Shown: positions 28,112-37,868, counted from the stretch's first letter. The stretch is DNA of 64,000 nt from Micromonospora tarensis (GCF_016803395.1 NZ_JAEVHL010000008.1:23333-87332); one strand, 5' to 3'. The notes: generated by a model not told the origin, from the sequence alone. Numbers and translations are program-made.

Positions 28112-30442
28112 ATGCCACCGCCGCTCAGCCGCCGCCATCTGCTCCAGGCCGCCGGCGCCACAGTGGTGCTCTCCGCTACCGGCGCCGCTGTCACCCCCGG
28201 CAGCGCGGGTGCGGCCGTCGTACCGCCAGCCCGGGCCGACATCGGGGTCTCGGCGTACGCGTTCGACCTCGGTCAGGTCCGGCTGACCTCCAGCCGCTGG
28301 ATGGACAACCAGACCCGAACGCTCAACTACCTGCGGTTCGTCGACGTCGACCGGATGCTCTACAACTTCCGGGCCAACCACCGGCTGTCCACCAACGGCG
28401 CCGCCACCAACGGTGGCTGGGACGCGCCGAACTTCCCGTTCCGGACGCACATGCAGGGGCACTTCCTCACCGCGTGGGCGTACGCGTACGCGGTGCTGGG
28501 CGACACTACCTGCCGGGACAAGGCCAACTACATGGTGGCCGAGATGGCCAAGTGCCAGGCCAACAACTCCGCCGCCGGGTTCGGCGCGGGTTACCTGTCC
28601 GGCTTCCCGGAGTCCGACTTCACCGCCCTCGAGGCCCGGACGCTGTCCAACGGCAATGTGCCCTACTACTGCATCCACAAGACCCTCGCCGGGCTGCTCG
28701 ACGTCTGGCGCTACATCGGGAACACCCAGGCCCGTACGGTCCTGCTGGCCCTCGCCGGCTGGGTCGACACCCGGACGAGCCGGCTGAGCTCCAGCCAGAT
28801 GCAGTCGATGCTGGGCACCGAGTTCGGTGGCATGAACGACGTGCTCACCGACATCTACCAGCAGACCGGCGACAGCCGGTGGCTGACCACCGCCCAGCGC
28901 TTCGACCACGCCGCCGTGTTCAACCCGCTGGCCGCCAACTCCGACCAGCTCAACGGGCTGCACGCCAACACCCAGGTGCCCAAGTGGGTGGGCGCCGCCC
29001 GCGAGTACAAGGCCACCGGCACCACCCGCTACCGGGACATCGCCAGCAACGCGTGGAACATCACCGTCGGCGCGCACACGTACGTCATCGGCGGCAACAG
29101 CCAGGCCGAGCACTTCCGGGCGCCCAACGCGATCGCCGGCTACCTCAGCAACGACACCTGCGAGCAGTGCAACACCTACAACATGCTCAAGCTGACCCGG
29201 GAGCTGTGGCTGATCGACCCGAACCGGACCGACTACTTCGACTTCTACGAGCGCGCGCTGACCAACCACCTGATCGGTGGACAGAACCCGGCCGACAGCC
29301 ACGGCCACATCACCTACTTCACCCCGCTGCGGCCGGGTGGCCGGCGGGGTGTGGGCCCGGCCTGGGGCGGCGGCACCTGGAGCACCGACTACAACTCGTT
29401 CTGGTGCTGTCAGGGCACCGGCCTGGAGATCAACACGAGGTTGATGGAGTCCATCTACTTCTACAACGGCACGACGCTGACCGTGAACCTGTTCACGCCG
29501 TCGGTGCTGACCTGGTCGCAGCGCGGCATCACGGTCACCCAGAGCACCAGCTACCCGGTCAGCGACACCACCACCCTGACCCTGTCCGGAACGATGAGCG
29601 GCTCGTGGAGCATCCGGGTGCGGATCCCGGCCTGGACCAGCGGCGCGACGATCGCCGTGAACGGCACGGTGCAGAACGTCGCCGCCACCCCGGGCAGCTA
29701 CGCCACCGTCACCCGCAGCTGGGCCGCCGGGGACACCATCACCGTGCGGCTGCCGATGCAGGTCACGATGCGGGCCGCCAACGACAACAGCTCCGTGGCC
29801 GCCGTCACCTACGGCCCAACGGTGCTCGCCGGCAACTACGGCAACACCGCGCTGAGCGCCCTGCCGGCCCTGACCGTCAGCTCGATCACCCGGACCAGCA
29901 CCAGTTCGCTCGCGTTCACCGCCAGCGCCAACGGGTCCACTGTGAACCTCGCCCCCTTCCAGGACGCGCACGGCTACAACTACACCGTCTACTGGAACAC
30001 CGGCGGTGGCGGCAACACCGGCGGCAGCTACCGGCTGGTCAACGTCGGCACCGGGCTGGTCCTCGGCATCCAGAACATGTCCACCGCCGACGGTGGGCTG
30101 GCCGTGCAGTGGGGTGACACCGGCACCGCCGACCACAACTGGGTGATGGTGACCGACGGCAACGCGGTCCGGTTCCGCAACGTCAACAGCGGCAAGGTGC
30201 TGGGTGTGGAGAACATGTCCACCGCCGACAACGCCCGGGTCCTGCAGTGGGCGGACAACGGCACCGCAGACCACCGGTGGATCCTGGTGGACAACGGCGA
30301 CGGGACCTACAAGATCCGCAACGTCAACAGCAACAAGCTGCTCGGCATCCTGAACGGGTCGACCGCCTACGGCGCGCAGGCCGTGCAGGATCCGGACAAC
30401 GGCAGCGCGGACAACCGTTGGCGGCTGGTCCGCAACGCCTGA
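28112..30442 (+). CDS. Secreted GH127 beta-L-arabinofuranosidase with C-terminal ricin-like domain
   Basis: 776 residues from ATG 28112 with GGAGG seven bases upstream. SRRHLLQAAGATVV is a Tat signal. The DUF1680/GH127 barrel contains Glu351 and Cys353 (EQCNTYNMLKL) and the Cys432-Cys433 pair (FWCCQGTG), matching the zinc-thiolate site and nucleophilic cysteine of this family. After a beta-sandwich, a ricin-like trefoil with repeated VNVGTGLVLGIQNMSTADG-type units and HNWV, HRWI, NRWR ends the protein. Known: hydrolyses beta-L-arabinofuranosides of plant glycoproteins or pectin. Export by Tat suits a folded metalloenzyme. Confidence 0.9.
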   Translation: MPPPLSRRHLLQAAGATVVLSATGAAVTPGSAGAAVVPPARADIGVSAYAFDLGQVRLTSSRWMDNQTRTLNYLRFVDVDRMLYNFRANHRLSTNGAATNGGWDAPNFPFRTHMQGHFLTAWAYAYAVLGDTTCRDKANYMVAEMAKCQANNSAAGFGAGYLSGFPESDFTALEARTLSNGNVPYYCIHKTLAGLLDVWRYIGNTQARTVLLALAGWVDTRTSRLSSSQMQSMLGTEFGGMNDVLTDIYQQTGDSRWLTTAQRFDHAAVFNPLAANSDQLNGLHANTQVPKWVGAAREYKATGTTRYRDIASNAWNITVGAHTYVIGGNSQAEHFRAPNAIAGYLSNDTCEQCNTYNMLKLTRELWLIDPNRTDYFDFYERALTNHLIGGQNPADSHGHITYFTPLRPGGRRGVGPAWGGGTWSTDYNSFWCCQGTGLEINTRLMESIYFYNGTTLTVNLFTPSVLTWSQRGITVTQSTSYPVSDTTTLTLSGTMSGSWSIRVRIPAWTSGATIAVNGTVQNVAATPGSYATVTRSWAAGDTITVRLPMQVTMRAANDNSSVAAVTYGPTVLAGNYGNTALSALPALTVSSITRTSTSSLAFTASANGSTVNLAPFQDAHGYNYTVYWNTGGGGNTGGSYRLVNVGTGLVLGIQNMSTADGGLAVQWGDTGTADHNWVMVTDGNAVRFRNVNSGKVLGVENMSTADNARVLQWADNGTADHRWILVDNGDGTYKIRNVNSNKLLGILNGSTAYGAQAVQDPDNGSADNRWRLVRNA

Positions 30443-30463
30443 CATCCACCCCGCTCGACGTCT

Positions 30464-30497
30464 CACCGGCGCGGCCGATCGACCGGCCGCGTCGGTG
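30464..30497 (+). terminator. Hairpin after the GH127 gene
   Basis: Arms 30464-30476 and 30485-30497 pair over 13 bp with one G-U, loop GATCGACC, 22 bases after the stop. Confidence 0.65.
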
Positions 30498-30604
30498 ACG
30501 CCGGGCGGGTGGACGGCGGCGGTCGTACAGTGGAGAGGGTCCTGGCCCCCGTGAACCAGGCGGACGTGCCGGCTCGTGCCGCGCCTCCGCCCGGAAGGAG
30601 CACA

Positions 30605-31542
30605 GTGAACCGCCCCCTCCGCACCGCGCTCGGCGGCGCGCTGACCGCCGCCCTGCTGACCTCCCTCGCCGTCACGCCCGCACAGGCGCACCCCGCGGCG
30701 CGGCCACCGGCCGTCCTCGCCCTCCCCGACGGGTTCCAGCCCGAGGGCATCGCCACCGCCGGCCGGTACGCCTACTTCGGCTCCCGCGCCACCGGCGCCA
30801 TCCACCGCGTCGACCTGGTCACCGGCCGGGGCACGACGATCGGCGCGGCCACCGGCACCCCGTCGCTCGGCCTCAAGGTCGACAGGCGCGGCCGGCTGTT
30901 CGTCGCCGGCGGCACGGCCGGCGACGCCCGGGTGCTCGACACCCGCACCGGCGACGTGCTGGCCCACTACCAGTTCGCCACCGCCCCGACGTTCGTCAAC
31001 GACGTCGTGTTGACCCGCGACGCCGCGTACTTCACCGACTCGAACCGCCCCGTGCTCTACCGGCTGCCACTCGGTCGCGGCGGCACCCTCCCGCCCGCCG
31101 ACGCGTTCAGCACGATCCCGCTGACCGGCGCGTACCAGCAGGTCGGCACCGGCGTGAACCTCAACGGCATCGTCACCACACCGGACGGCCGGGCCCTGAT
31201 CGTCGTGCAGTCCACCACCGGCACGCTGTACCGGGTCGACCCGCGACCGGGGTGAGCACCCCGGTGGACGTGCCCGGTCACACCTTCACCAACGGCGACG
31301 GCCTCCTGCTGCTCGGCCGCACCCTCTACGTCGTGCAGAACCGCCTCAACCAGGTCGCTGTGGTGCGGCTGAACCACGCCGGCACCGCGGGCACGCTCAC
31401 CAGCACCATCACCGACCCGAACTTCGACGTGCCCACCACCGTCGCCAAGGCCATGGGCCGGCTCTACCTGCCCAACGCCCGGTTCACCACGCCACCGACC
31501 CCGACCACCCCGTACACGGCCGTCGCGGTCCGCGCGCACTGA
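30605..31542 (+). pseudogene. Secreted SMP-30/gluconolactonase-like beta-propeller protein, frameshifted near 31247
   Basis: GTG 30605 follows GGAAGGAG. Signal peptide ends TPAQAHP; then propeller repeats typical of SMP-30/superoxide dismutase-like secreted proteins (GFQPEGIATAG, GTPSLGLKVDRRGRLFVAGG, LNGIVTTPDGRALIV). The frame stops at 31255 after RVDPRPG, but the next frame continues STPVDVPGHTFTNGDGLLL to TGA 31542. CGACCGGGGTGAGC should read CGCACCGGGGTGAGC; adding the base gives 313 codons. Probable extracellular lactonase-like or structural propeller; substrate unknown. Confidence 0.8.
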
Positions 31543-31546
31543 GCGA

Positions 31547-31581
31547 CCGAGGGGGTACGCCCACCGCGCGTACCCCCTCGG
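31547..31581 (+). terminator. Hairpin after the SMP-30-like gene
   Basis: CCGAGGGGGTACGC (31547-31560) and its perfect complement (31568-31581) form a 14-bp stem with a 7-base loop, directly after the stop. Confidence 0.75.
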
Positions 31582-31668
31582 CCACGCGCGGCACCGGCCG
31601 GCGATCGACCGCCGGTAAAGTCACCGACACCCCGGCGACGACTGTCGCCCCGTGCACCCGGAGTCCGC

Positions 31669-32537
31669 GTGGCCGTTGATCCGTACCGATTTCCGCGCCG
31701 CGCCCTGGCCGTCGTGTGTCTGATCGCCGCCGCCGGCCTGCCCGCCACACCGTCGATGACCGGCCCGCCCGGCGGCGACGGGTCGCGACCCACGGTCCTG
31801 CGGGTGCTCCAACTGAACCTCTGCAACAGCGGTCGGGCCGGCTGTTACACCGGCCGGGCGGTGACCACGGCCGCCGAGGTGGTCAGCGTCGAGGTGCCCG
31901 ACCTGGTCACCCTCAACGAGATCTGCCAGGACGACGTGGCCGTTCTGCGCCGGGTGTTCGAGGCCGTCCACCCTGGTCGGACCGTCGTGTCCGCGTTCCG
32001 GGCCGCCCCCGACCGGCCCAGCGGCGACGACACCCGGTGCCGCAACGGCCAGCCGTACGGCGTCGGGCTGCTCACCCACCTGCGGACGCCGAACACCCGG
32101 CACACGGTGTACGGCGGAGTCCACCCGACGCAGGACCTGGCAGACCCGGAGGTACGCGCCTGGCTCTGCGTCAACGTCGAGGGCACAGTGCTCGCCTGCA
32201 CGACGCACCTGGCGGCCACCGGCTACCGGGTCGCGCTCGCCCAGTGCGGCCACCTGCTCGACACGATCCTGCCGACGATCAGCCGACGCGCCGGGTACCA
32301 GCCCATCGTGCTGACCGGCGACCTCAACCTCCGCGCCGGCGGCGACCCGGACGTGCGGTCCTGCACCCCACCGGGCTACCAACGCGTCGACGACGGCCGG
32401 CTGCAACACCTGCTGGCCACCACCGACATCACGCTCTGTTGTCGCAGGTCGGTGCCCACCCGCGGGGCCACCGACACCCCGGGCTGCTGGCCACCCTCAC
32501 CATCGACAGGAGCCGGCCCGGTCGCCCGTCGACCTGA
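31669..32537 (+). pseudogene. Secreted endonuclease/exonuclease/phosphatase-fold protein, frameshifted near 32474
   Basis: GTG 31669 has GGAG upstream and starts a signal peptide. Motifs of the EEP fold: VLQLNLCNS (metal Asn), LVTLNEIC (metal Glu), and VLTGDLNLRAGG (catalytic Asp-Asn). The last motif should be SDH/TDH; the frame breaks exactly there: ACCGACACCCCGGG lacks a C, and restoring it gives TDHPGLLATLTID ending at TGA 32537 (290 codons in total). As read, the frame runs on into antisense of the next gene. The family includes DNases, sphingomyelinases and phosphatases; substrate unknown. Confidence 0.8.
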
Positions 32538-32580
32538 ACCTCCCCGCACACACGACCACGGCGGACCGGTCGCCCCGACG

Positions 32581-33462
32581 TCAGCGGGAGGTGTCCCGGC
32601 GGGACGGGAACGGGGTACCCGGCCGACCGAGCGTGGAGCGGGCCCGCAACCCGACCGGGTCCGGAGCGGGGGTGGACGGCTCGGCCGCCTGGTCCAGGAC
32701 CCGCCGCCCGTCCAGGTACGCGGAGGCGGCCCGATCGTCGTCGGTCGGGCCGGCGAGCAGGGCGTAGAGCAGGCCGACCACCCCGAAGATGACCGCCAGC
32801 ATGATCGGCACCAGCAGGGTGCTCACCCCGGCCCCGCTCACCTCCGCCGCCCGTTCGTGGCGGTGCACGGACAGGGCGCTCATGCCGGTGAAGTGCATCC
32901 CGTTCACGGCGACACCCATCACCAGGGCCGAGGCGAAGATGGCCAGCCCACGCCGGACGGTCATCGCGAGCCACAGCGCGACGGTCGCCGCCACGACGGC
33001 GATGACCACCGAGAGCACCACCCGGTCGGTGTCGTAGCCGAGGCTGCCGTTGAGGCGCATCGCGGCCATCCCGGTGTAGTGCATGGCGGCCACCCCGGCG
33101 CCGGTGAAGACGCCGCCGGCGATCAGTCGGACCGGATTCAGCCGACCGGTGCCCACGATGGCCAGGCCGATGCCGACCGCCACCACGGCGATGGCCGTGC
33201 TGGCCACGGTCAGCGGCACGTCGTAGCGGATCCGGGCGTTCTGCACGGCGAAGCCGAGCATCGCCATGAAGTGCATGGCCCAGATGGCGGTGCCACCCAG
33301 CGCCCAGGCCGACAGCAGGCCCCACCACGCCCGCTGGCCACTCGTGCGCGCGGTACGGATGCGTCCGGCACAGATCAGACCGAGGATCGACCCGAGCACG
33401 GACAGCGCGTAGCTCAGCGCGGGCGTGATCCACCCGTACTCAAAGTGATTGATTTCCGCCAC
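32581..33462 (-). CDS. MHYT-domain integral membrane sensor
   Basis: 293 residues with seven predicted helices and three MHYT-type motifs: WAMHFMAM, AAMHYTGM and NGMHFTGM. Known proposal for the family: the Met/His motifs bind copper and sense oxygen, CO or NO. The C-terminal tail (about 60 residues) is proline/arginine-rich without an output domain, so it must signal through another protein or act as a membrane metal binder. GTG 33462 (VAEINHFEYG) with GGGGAG nine bases upstream is preferred over a longer TTG-initiated frame. Converges with the preceding gene. Confidence 0.85.
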   Translation of the reverse strand: MAEINHFEYGWITPALSYALSVLGSILGLICAGRIRTARTSGQRAWWGLLSAWALGGTAIWAMHFMAMLGFAVQNARIRYDVPLTVASTAIAVVAVGIGLAIVGTGRLNPVRLIAGGVFTGAGVAAMHYTGMAAMRLNGSLGYDTDRVVLSVVIAVVAATVALWLAMTVRRGLAIFASALVMGVAVNGMHFTGMSALSVHRHERAAEVSGAGVSTLLVPIMLAVIFGVVGLLYALLAGPTDDDRAASAYLDGRRVLDQAAEPSTPAPDPVGLRARSTLGRPGTPFPSRRDTSR

Positions 33463-33543
33463 GGCGGCTTTCTCCCCATTCGTTACCGGCGCGTCAACAA
33501 GACGCCCTGGCAATGATCAGGGGTGCCGTGATCAGGTGCGATA

Positions 33544-33569
33544 GCACCCCCGGGCTATCCGAGGGGTGC
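33544..33569 (-). terminator. Hairpin after the helicase gene
   Basis: GCACCCC (33544-33550) and GGGGTGC (33563-33569) form a 7-bp stem downstream of the stop at 33627. The region 33463-33626 holds nothing else clear. Confidence 0.35.
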
Positions 33570-33626
33570 CGTCGCGGTGACCGTCAGCTGCGTCGATTCG
33601 CCAGCGGCCATCACTGAACGTAACGG

Positions 33627-36428
33627 TCAGGCCGAGGTGTGGTACGCCAGTACGCCCCGGTTGATCGCCGCGATCGCCTGTCGGGCGGTGGAGCGCAGCT
33701 CCGGTGCCGCGCCGCCGGAGTCGGCGAGCTGACCGAGCAGATCGACGACCTGGCGGGCCCACCGGACGAAGTCACCAGCGGGCATCTCACCGTCGATCTC
33801 GTGCCCGCTGCCGAGCACCTTGGCCAGCGCCTCACCCCGCGCCCACCGGTAGACCGGCCAGGCGAAACCGAGATCCGGCTCCCGGGTCGCGGTCAACCCC
33901 CGCGCCGCCTCGTCGGCCTCGATCTCCCCCCACAGCTTCAGCGTCTCGTCGACCGCGTCGGCGACCGGGCCGCGCGGCAGCGACGCCCGCTCGTCGACGT
34001 CGCGGCGCGCCTCGAACACCACCACCGACACCGCGGCGGCCAACTCGGCCGGGGACAGCCCGTTCCACACCCCCCGGCGCAGACACTCGGCGACCAGCAG
34101 ATCCGCCTCGGTCCAGATCCGACCGAGCATCCGACCGGCGTCGGTGACCGCGCCGTCGCGGGCCAGGTAGCCGCGCTCGGTCAGCAGCGCCACGATCCGG
34201 TCGAACGTGCGGGCGAGCGACCCGGTCCGCCCGCTGACCCGCTGGCGCAGCTCCTCCGTGTCGCGCTCCAACCGCCGACGCCGCTCCGCCCAGCGGGCGT
34301 GCTCCTCCCGCTCCGGGCAGGCGTGGCAGGGGTGACGGCGCAGCTCGGTGCGGAGCTGGGTGATCTGGTGGTCCTCGCCGCTCACCTGCCGGGAACGGCC
34401 ACCGCGCCGCCCGCCGTGCCGGTCCAGACCGGTGCCGCTGACCTCCGCGGCGAGATCCCGCCGGGCGGCCGGTGACCGGTGGTTGAAGTGCTTGGGCACC
34501 CGGATCCGGGCCAGCACCTCCGCCGGAGTGGTGAAGTCGCCGGGGCTGACCCGCCCGGCCCAGCGATCCTGGGTGAGCACCAGCGGTCGGGGTTCACCGA
34601 ACCCACCGGTCGCCGGGTCCAGCACGACGGCCAACCCGGCCCGCCGGCCCGACGGCACCCGGATGACGTCGCCGACCCGCAACCGCTCCAGCGACTCCAC
34701 CGCGGCGGCCTTGCGCTGGGTCTGCCCCTGCCGGGCGATGGCCTTCTCCCGGTCGGCGATCGCCACCCGCAGTGCGAAGTACTCGTCGAAGTCACCGTGG
34801 TGGCAGGCGGCGTCCGCGCCGTACGCCTCGATGGTCTCGGTGTTGCGCTGCACCTGCCGGGCCAGACCGACCACCGACCGGTCCGCCTGGAACTGGGCGA
34901 ACGACGACTCCAGCAACGCCCGGGCCGGCTCCGCGCCGACCGTGCCGACCAGGTTCACCGCCATGTTGTACGAGGGTCGGAAGCTGGAGCGCAGCGGGTA
35001 GGTGCGGGTGGAGGCGAGCCCGGCCACGTGCCGGGGGTCGGTCTCCGGGGACCACACCACGACCGCGTGCCCCTCCACGTCGATGCCCCGGCGGCCGGCC
35101 CGTCCGGTGAGCTGCGTGTACTCCCCCGGGGTCAGGTCGACGTGCGCCTCGCCGTTGTACTTGACGAGGCGTTCCAGCACCACGCAGCGGGCCGGCATGT
35201 TGATGCCCAGCGCCAGGGTCTCGGTGGCGAAGACCGCCTTGACCAGGCCGCGGACGAAGAGTTCCTCGACGACCTCCTTGAACACCGGCAGCATGCCGGC
35301 GTGGTGCGCGGCCAGGCCCCGCTCCAGGCCGTCCAGCCACTCCCAGTACCCGAGGACCGACAGGTCCTCGCCGGGAATGGCGGTCACCCTGGACTCGACG
35401 ACCCGCCGGATCTCCGCCCGCTCCTCGGGCGAGGTGAGTCGCAGCCCGGCGGCGAGACACTGCTGCACCGCGGCGGCGCACCCGGCCCGGCTGAAGATGA
35501 ACAGGATCGCCGGCAGCAGCCCCTCCCGGTCCAGCCGGTCGACGATGTCCGGGCGCAGCGGGCCACGCCAGCGTGGGCCACGTCGGCCAGCACCGGGCCC
35601 CGCGCTGCGGCCCTCACCCAGCTCCAGCCGCCGCGCGGTCTCCCGGGTGTAGCGCAGCAGCTCCGGATGCACGTCGTGCTTGCGGGCCGCGTCGGCGTCG
35701 TGGAACAGGTCGAACATCCGCTTGCCGACCAGCATGTGCTGCCACAACGGCACCGGACGGTGCTCGCTGACCACCACGGCGGTCTCACCGCGTACGGTGA
35801 CCAGCCAGTCGGCGAACTCCTCGGCGTTGGAGACGGTCGCGGACAGCGAGATCAGGGTGACCGAGGCGGGCAGGTGGATGATCACCTCTTCCCACACCCC
35901 ACCGCGGAACCGGTCGGCGAGGTAGTGCACCTCGTCCATCACCACGTAGGCCAGCCCCTGGAGGGTGCTGGAGCCCGCGTAGAGCATGTTGCGCAGCACC
36001 TCGGTGGTCATCACCACCACCGGCGCGTCGCCGTTGATCGCGTTGTCGCCCGTCAGCAGGCCGACCTGGTCGGCCCCGTAGCGGGCGACCAGGTCGTGGT
36101 ACTTCTGGTTGGACAACGCCTTGATCGGAGTGGTGTAGAAGCACTTGCGCCGGGCCGGTCGGGTCGACGCGTCGGCGGCGGGTGCCGGGTCGTCGGGCCG
36201 CCCGCGCAACGCCAGGTGTACGGCGAACTCCCCGACCACCGTCTTACCGGCGCCGGTGGGAGCGCAGACCAGGACGCCGCTGCCCCGCTCCAACGACTGG
36301 CACGCCTCCCGCTGGAAGTCGTCGAGGTCGAACCCCAGATCGAGGGCGAACTCGTCCAGCGCCGGAAACTCGGAGGCCTGTGCGGCCCGGCGGCGCGCCG
36401 CTGCGTACCGCTCGGCGGGGCTCGACAT
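33627..36428 (-). CDS. helY: Ski2/Mtr4-like superfamily 2 RNA/DNA helicase (HelY)
   Basis: 933 residues. Helicase core: APTGAGKT (motif I), MDEVHYL (motif II, DEVH), SATVSNAEEF (motif III), TLALGINMPAR and TGRAGRRGID (motifs V/VI). After it comes a beta-barrel/KOW-like insertion and a helical C-terminal DSHCT-like domain, as in HelY and Mtr4. A CxxC-containing segment (RHPCHACPEREEHA) is visible. Cytoplasmic ATPase expected to unwind structured RNA. In actinobacteria it commonly follows the pafBC-tatAC genes, as here. ATG 36428 is seven bases after TAATCT, indicating a leaderless mRNA. Confidence 0.92.
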   Translation of the reverse strand: MSSPAERYAAARRRAAQASEFPALDEFALDLGFDLDDFQREACQSLERGSGVLVCAPTGAGKTVVGEFAVHLALRGRPDDPAPAADASTRPARRKCFYTTPIKALSNQKYHDLVARYGADQVGLLTGDNAINGDAPVVVMTTEVLRNMLYAGSSTLQGLAYVVMDEVHYLADRFRGGVWEEVIIHLPASVTLISLSATVSNAEEFADWLVTVRGETAVVVSEHRPVPLWQHMLVGKRMFDLFHDADAARKHDVHPELLRYTRETARRLELGEGRSAGPGAGRRGPRWRGPLRPDIVDRLDREGLLPAILFIFSRAGCAAAVQQCLAAGLRLTSPEERAEIRRVVESRVTAIPGEDLSVLGYWEWLDGLERGLAAHHAGMLPVFKEVVEELFVRGLVKAVFATETLALGINMPARCVVLERLVKYNGEAHVDLTPGEYTQLTGRAGRRGIDVEGHAVVVWSPETDPRHVAGLASTRTYPLRSSFRPSYNMAVNLVGTVGAEPARALLESSFAQFQADRSVVGLARQVQRNTETIEAYGADAACHHGDFDEYFALRVAIADREKAIARQGQTQRKAAAVESLERLRVGDVIRVPSGRRAGLAVVLDPATGGFGEPRPLVLTQDRWAGRVSPGDFTTPAEVLARIRVPKHFNHRSPAARRDLAAEVSGTGLDRHGGRRGGRSRQVSGEDHQITQLRTELRRHPCHACPEREEHARWAERRRRLERDTEELRQRVSGRTGSLARTFDRIVALLTERGYLARDGAVTDAGRMLGRIWTEADLLVAECLRRGVWNGLSPAELAAAVSVVVFEARRDVDERASLPRGPVADAVDETLKLWGEIEADEAARGLTATREPDLGFAWPVYRWARGEALAKVLGSGHEIDGEMPAGDFVRWARQVVDLLGQLADSGGAAPELRSTARQAIAAINRGVLAYHTSA

Positions 36429-36435
36429 GGCACCA

Positions 36436-36441
36436 AGATTA
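36436..36441 (-). promoter_or_regulatory. -10 box TAATCT of leaderless helY transcript
   Basis: TAATCT on the minus strand ends seven bases before ATG 36428; no Shine-Dalgarno is present. Confidence 0.55.
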
Positions 36442-36501
36442 GTGCGTGCGGGGCGGCGTCACCCCACAAGGCCGTCCGGAGGGGCCGTCGGGGGCGGTCG
36501 G

Positions 36502-36507
36502 TAGGGT
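36502..36507 (+). promoter_or_regulatory. -10 box TAGGGT of leaderless HAD gene
   Basis: TAGGGT ends seven bases before GTG 36515. Confidence 0.5.
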
Positions 36508-36514
36508 GCACGGC

Positions 36515-37271
36515 GTGCCGGACCATGCCGAACCGCCCAAGACCAGTCCGCCGGGCAGCACCGACCGCCGGGCGTCCCGACGCCCGGTGAAGGCGGTGCT
36601 CTTCGACTTCCACGGCACGCTGGCACAGGTGGAGGAGCCCCGGCAGTGGGTGCGCGAGGCCGCGGCCGCCTGCGGGGTCACCCTGGACCAGGTCCGGGCC
36701 ACCGCGCTGGCCGACCGGCTGCTGACCGCCGGGCGCGCCGGTGGCCCACTGCCGGCGCGGGTGCCACCCCGACTGGCCGAGCTGTGGGCCGACCGGGACC
36801 TCTACCAACACGCCCACCGGGGCGCGTACACCGGGCTGGCCGAGACCGTCGACGCGGGCATCGAGGGCTTCGCCGACGCGCTCTACGAGCGGCTGCTGAG
36901 CGCCGAGGGCTGGCTACCGTACGCGGACACCGCCGCCACGCTGCGCGCGTTGCGCGACGCCGGGATGCCGGTCGCGGTGGTCAGCAACATCGGCTTCGAC
37001 CTGCGGCCGCACTTCGACACGTGGGGCTTCACCGACCTGGTCGACGCGTTCGTGCTCTCCTACGAAGTCGGGCGCTGCAAGCCCGACCCGGCGATCTTCT
37101 GGCGCGCCTGCGGCATGCTCGGCGTCGACCCCGAGCAGACACTGATGGTCGGCGACACGCCGGCGGACGCGGGCGCGGTGGCCGCCGGCTGCTCGGTGCT
37201 GTGCTCCCGGCAGCGACCCGGGCCGGGAGAACGGCCTGGGCGCGGTGCTCGATCTCGCCCTGCCCGGCTGA
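36515..37271 (+). CDS. HAD-superfamily hydrolase, two frameshifts in the last 25 codons
   Basis: Haloacid-dehalogenase fold: motif I AVLFDFHGTL (nucleophile Asp), a helical cap, motif II VAVVSNIGF, motif III CKPDPAIF and motif IV MVGDTPADAG. Likely a cytoplasmic phosphatase for a small phosphorylated metabolite. GTG 36515 is placed by the -10 box seven bases upstream; VKAVLFDF could also be an internal start. After AAGCSVL the frame is wrong: CTGTGCTCC should be CTGGTGCTCC and ACCCGGGCC should be ACCCCGGGCC, yielding VLVLPAATPGRENGLGAVLD and TGA 37271. With both bases the gene is 253 codons; as read it runs to 37294. Confidence 0.85.
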
Positions 37272-37347
37272 CCCGCACTCCGCCCGCCGCGTAGGCCGGC
37301 GGCGACGGGCGGCGGGCAGCGCGACCGTCACCCACCTCAACCCATCC

Positions 37348-37396
37348 AGATCTTGGACAGTTTCCGTCAGGAGCTAACGGAAACTGTCCAAGATCT
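37348..37396. repeat. Perfect 20-bp inverted repeat with 9-base loop
   Basis: AGATCTTGGACAGTTTCCGT (37348-37367) and its exact complement (37377-37396) flank CAGGAGCTA. It is 77 bases after the HAD stop, so it may terminate that transcript, but the low GC and length also suit a mobile or dispersed palindromic element. Confidence 0.85.
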
Positions 37397-37644
37397 CACC
37401 AGGTTGCGGTACGTCGGCGGCGCGGCCGGCGAGGTCAGGACCTCAAGGCCAACGGACCAGCGGACCCCACGCCACTACGTGACCGATCAGCCAACCAGCG
37501 AACCCATCGCGCGGCACCGCCGACCACGTCCGCACGGCACCGGCCGACCAGACACCGGGTGCCAGCGACCGACCCGGAACCGGCGCTGCCGACCTACGGC
37601 ATCAATCGTCGGCGCCGTCAGTCGCCACACCACGAACCCTTTCA

Positions 37645-37731
37645 CCGCCAAGATCGCGCAAGATCCTGGTTGTAGTGGCCTTCGGCGCGGTCCGAGACCA
37701 CTGGAACAACGATCGAGCACGATCTTGGCGG
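37645..37731. repeat. Composite imperfect inverted repeat (87 bp), possible structured RNA or dispersed element
   Basis: Outer arms CCGCCAAGATCG (37645-37656) and CGATCTTGGCGG (37720-37731) are perfect. Inside, GTTGT-AGTGG pairs with CCACT-GGA-ACAAC, and TCGG pairs with CCGA at the tip, giving a long nested hairpin. It lies in the 604-bp gene-free stretch 37272-37875, which otherwise shows only the repeat at 37348. Confidence 0.7.
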
Positions 37732-37862
37732 CGACGTCAGCGAGCCCGCCGGGCTCGGCAAGGCGGAACCGTGGGGCCGCCGGGTGGTGGCGGCGGATCC
37801 GCTACGGGCGTGCGCGGGGTCACGGGGTGGGTACCGCCTCGGCCGGGCCGCCGCGCAGCGCC

Positions 37863-37868
37863 TACCGT
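37863..37868 (+). promoter_or_regulatory. -10 box TACCGT of leaderless EamA gene
   Basis: TACCGT ends seven bases before GTG 37876 and supports that start over longer frames. Confidence 0.5.

Noticed and set aside
27863..30967. A 1034-residue open frame antisense to the GH127 gene
   Set aside because: It mirrors a real gene with signal, catalytic and ricin motifs, and its own translation is Gly/Val/Arg-rich with no family features. Long antisense frames are common in GC-rich DNA.
31669..33516. A 615-residue extension of the endonuclease/phosphatase-like gene
   Set aside because: After the frameshift it is antisense to the MHYT gene; the catalytic TDH motif and proper end lie in the other frame, stopping at 32537.
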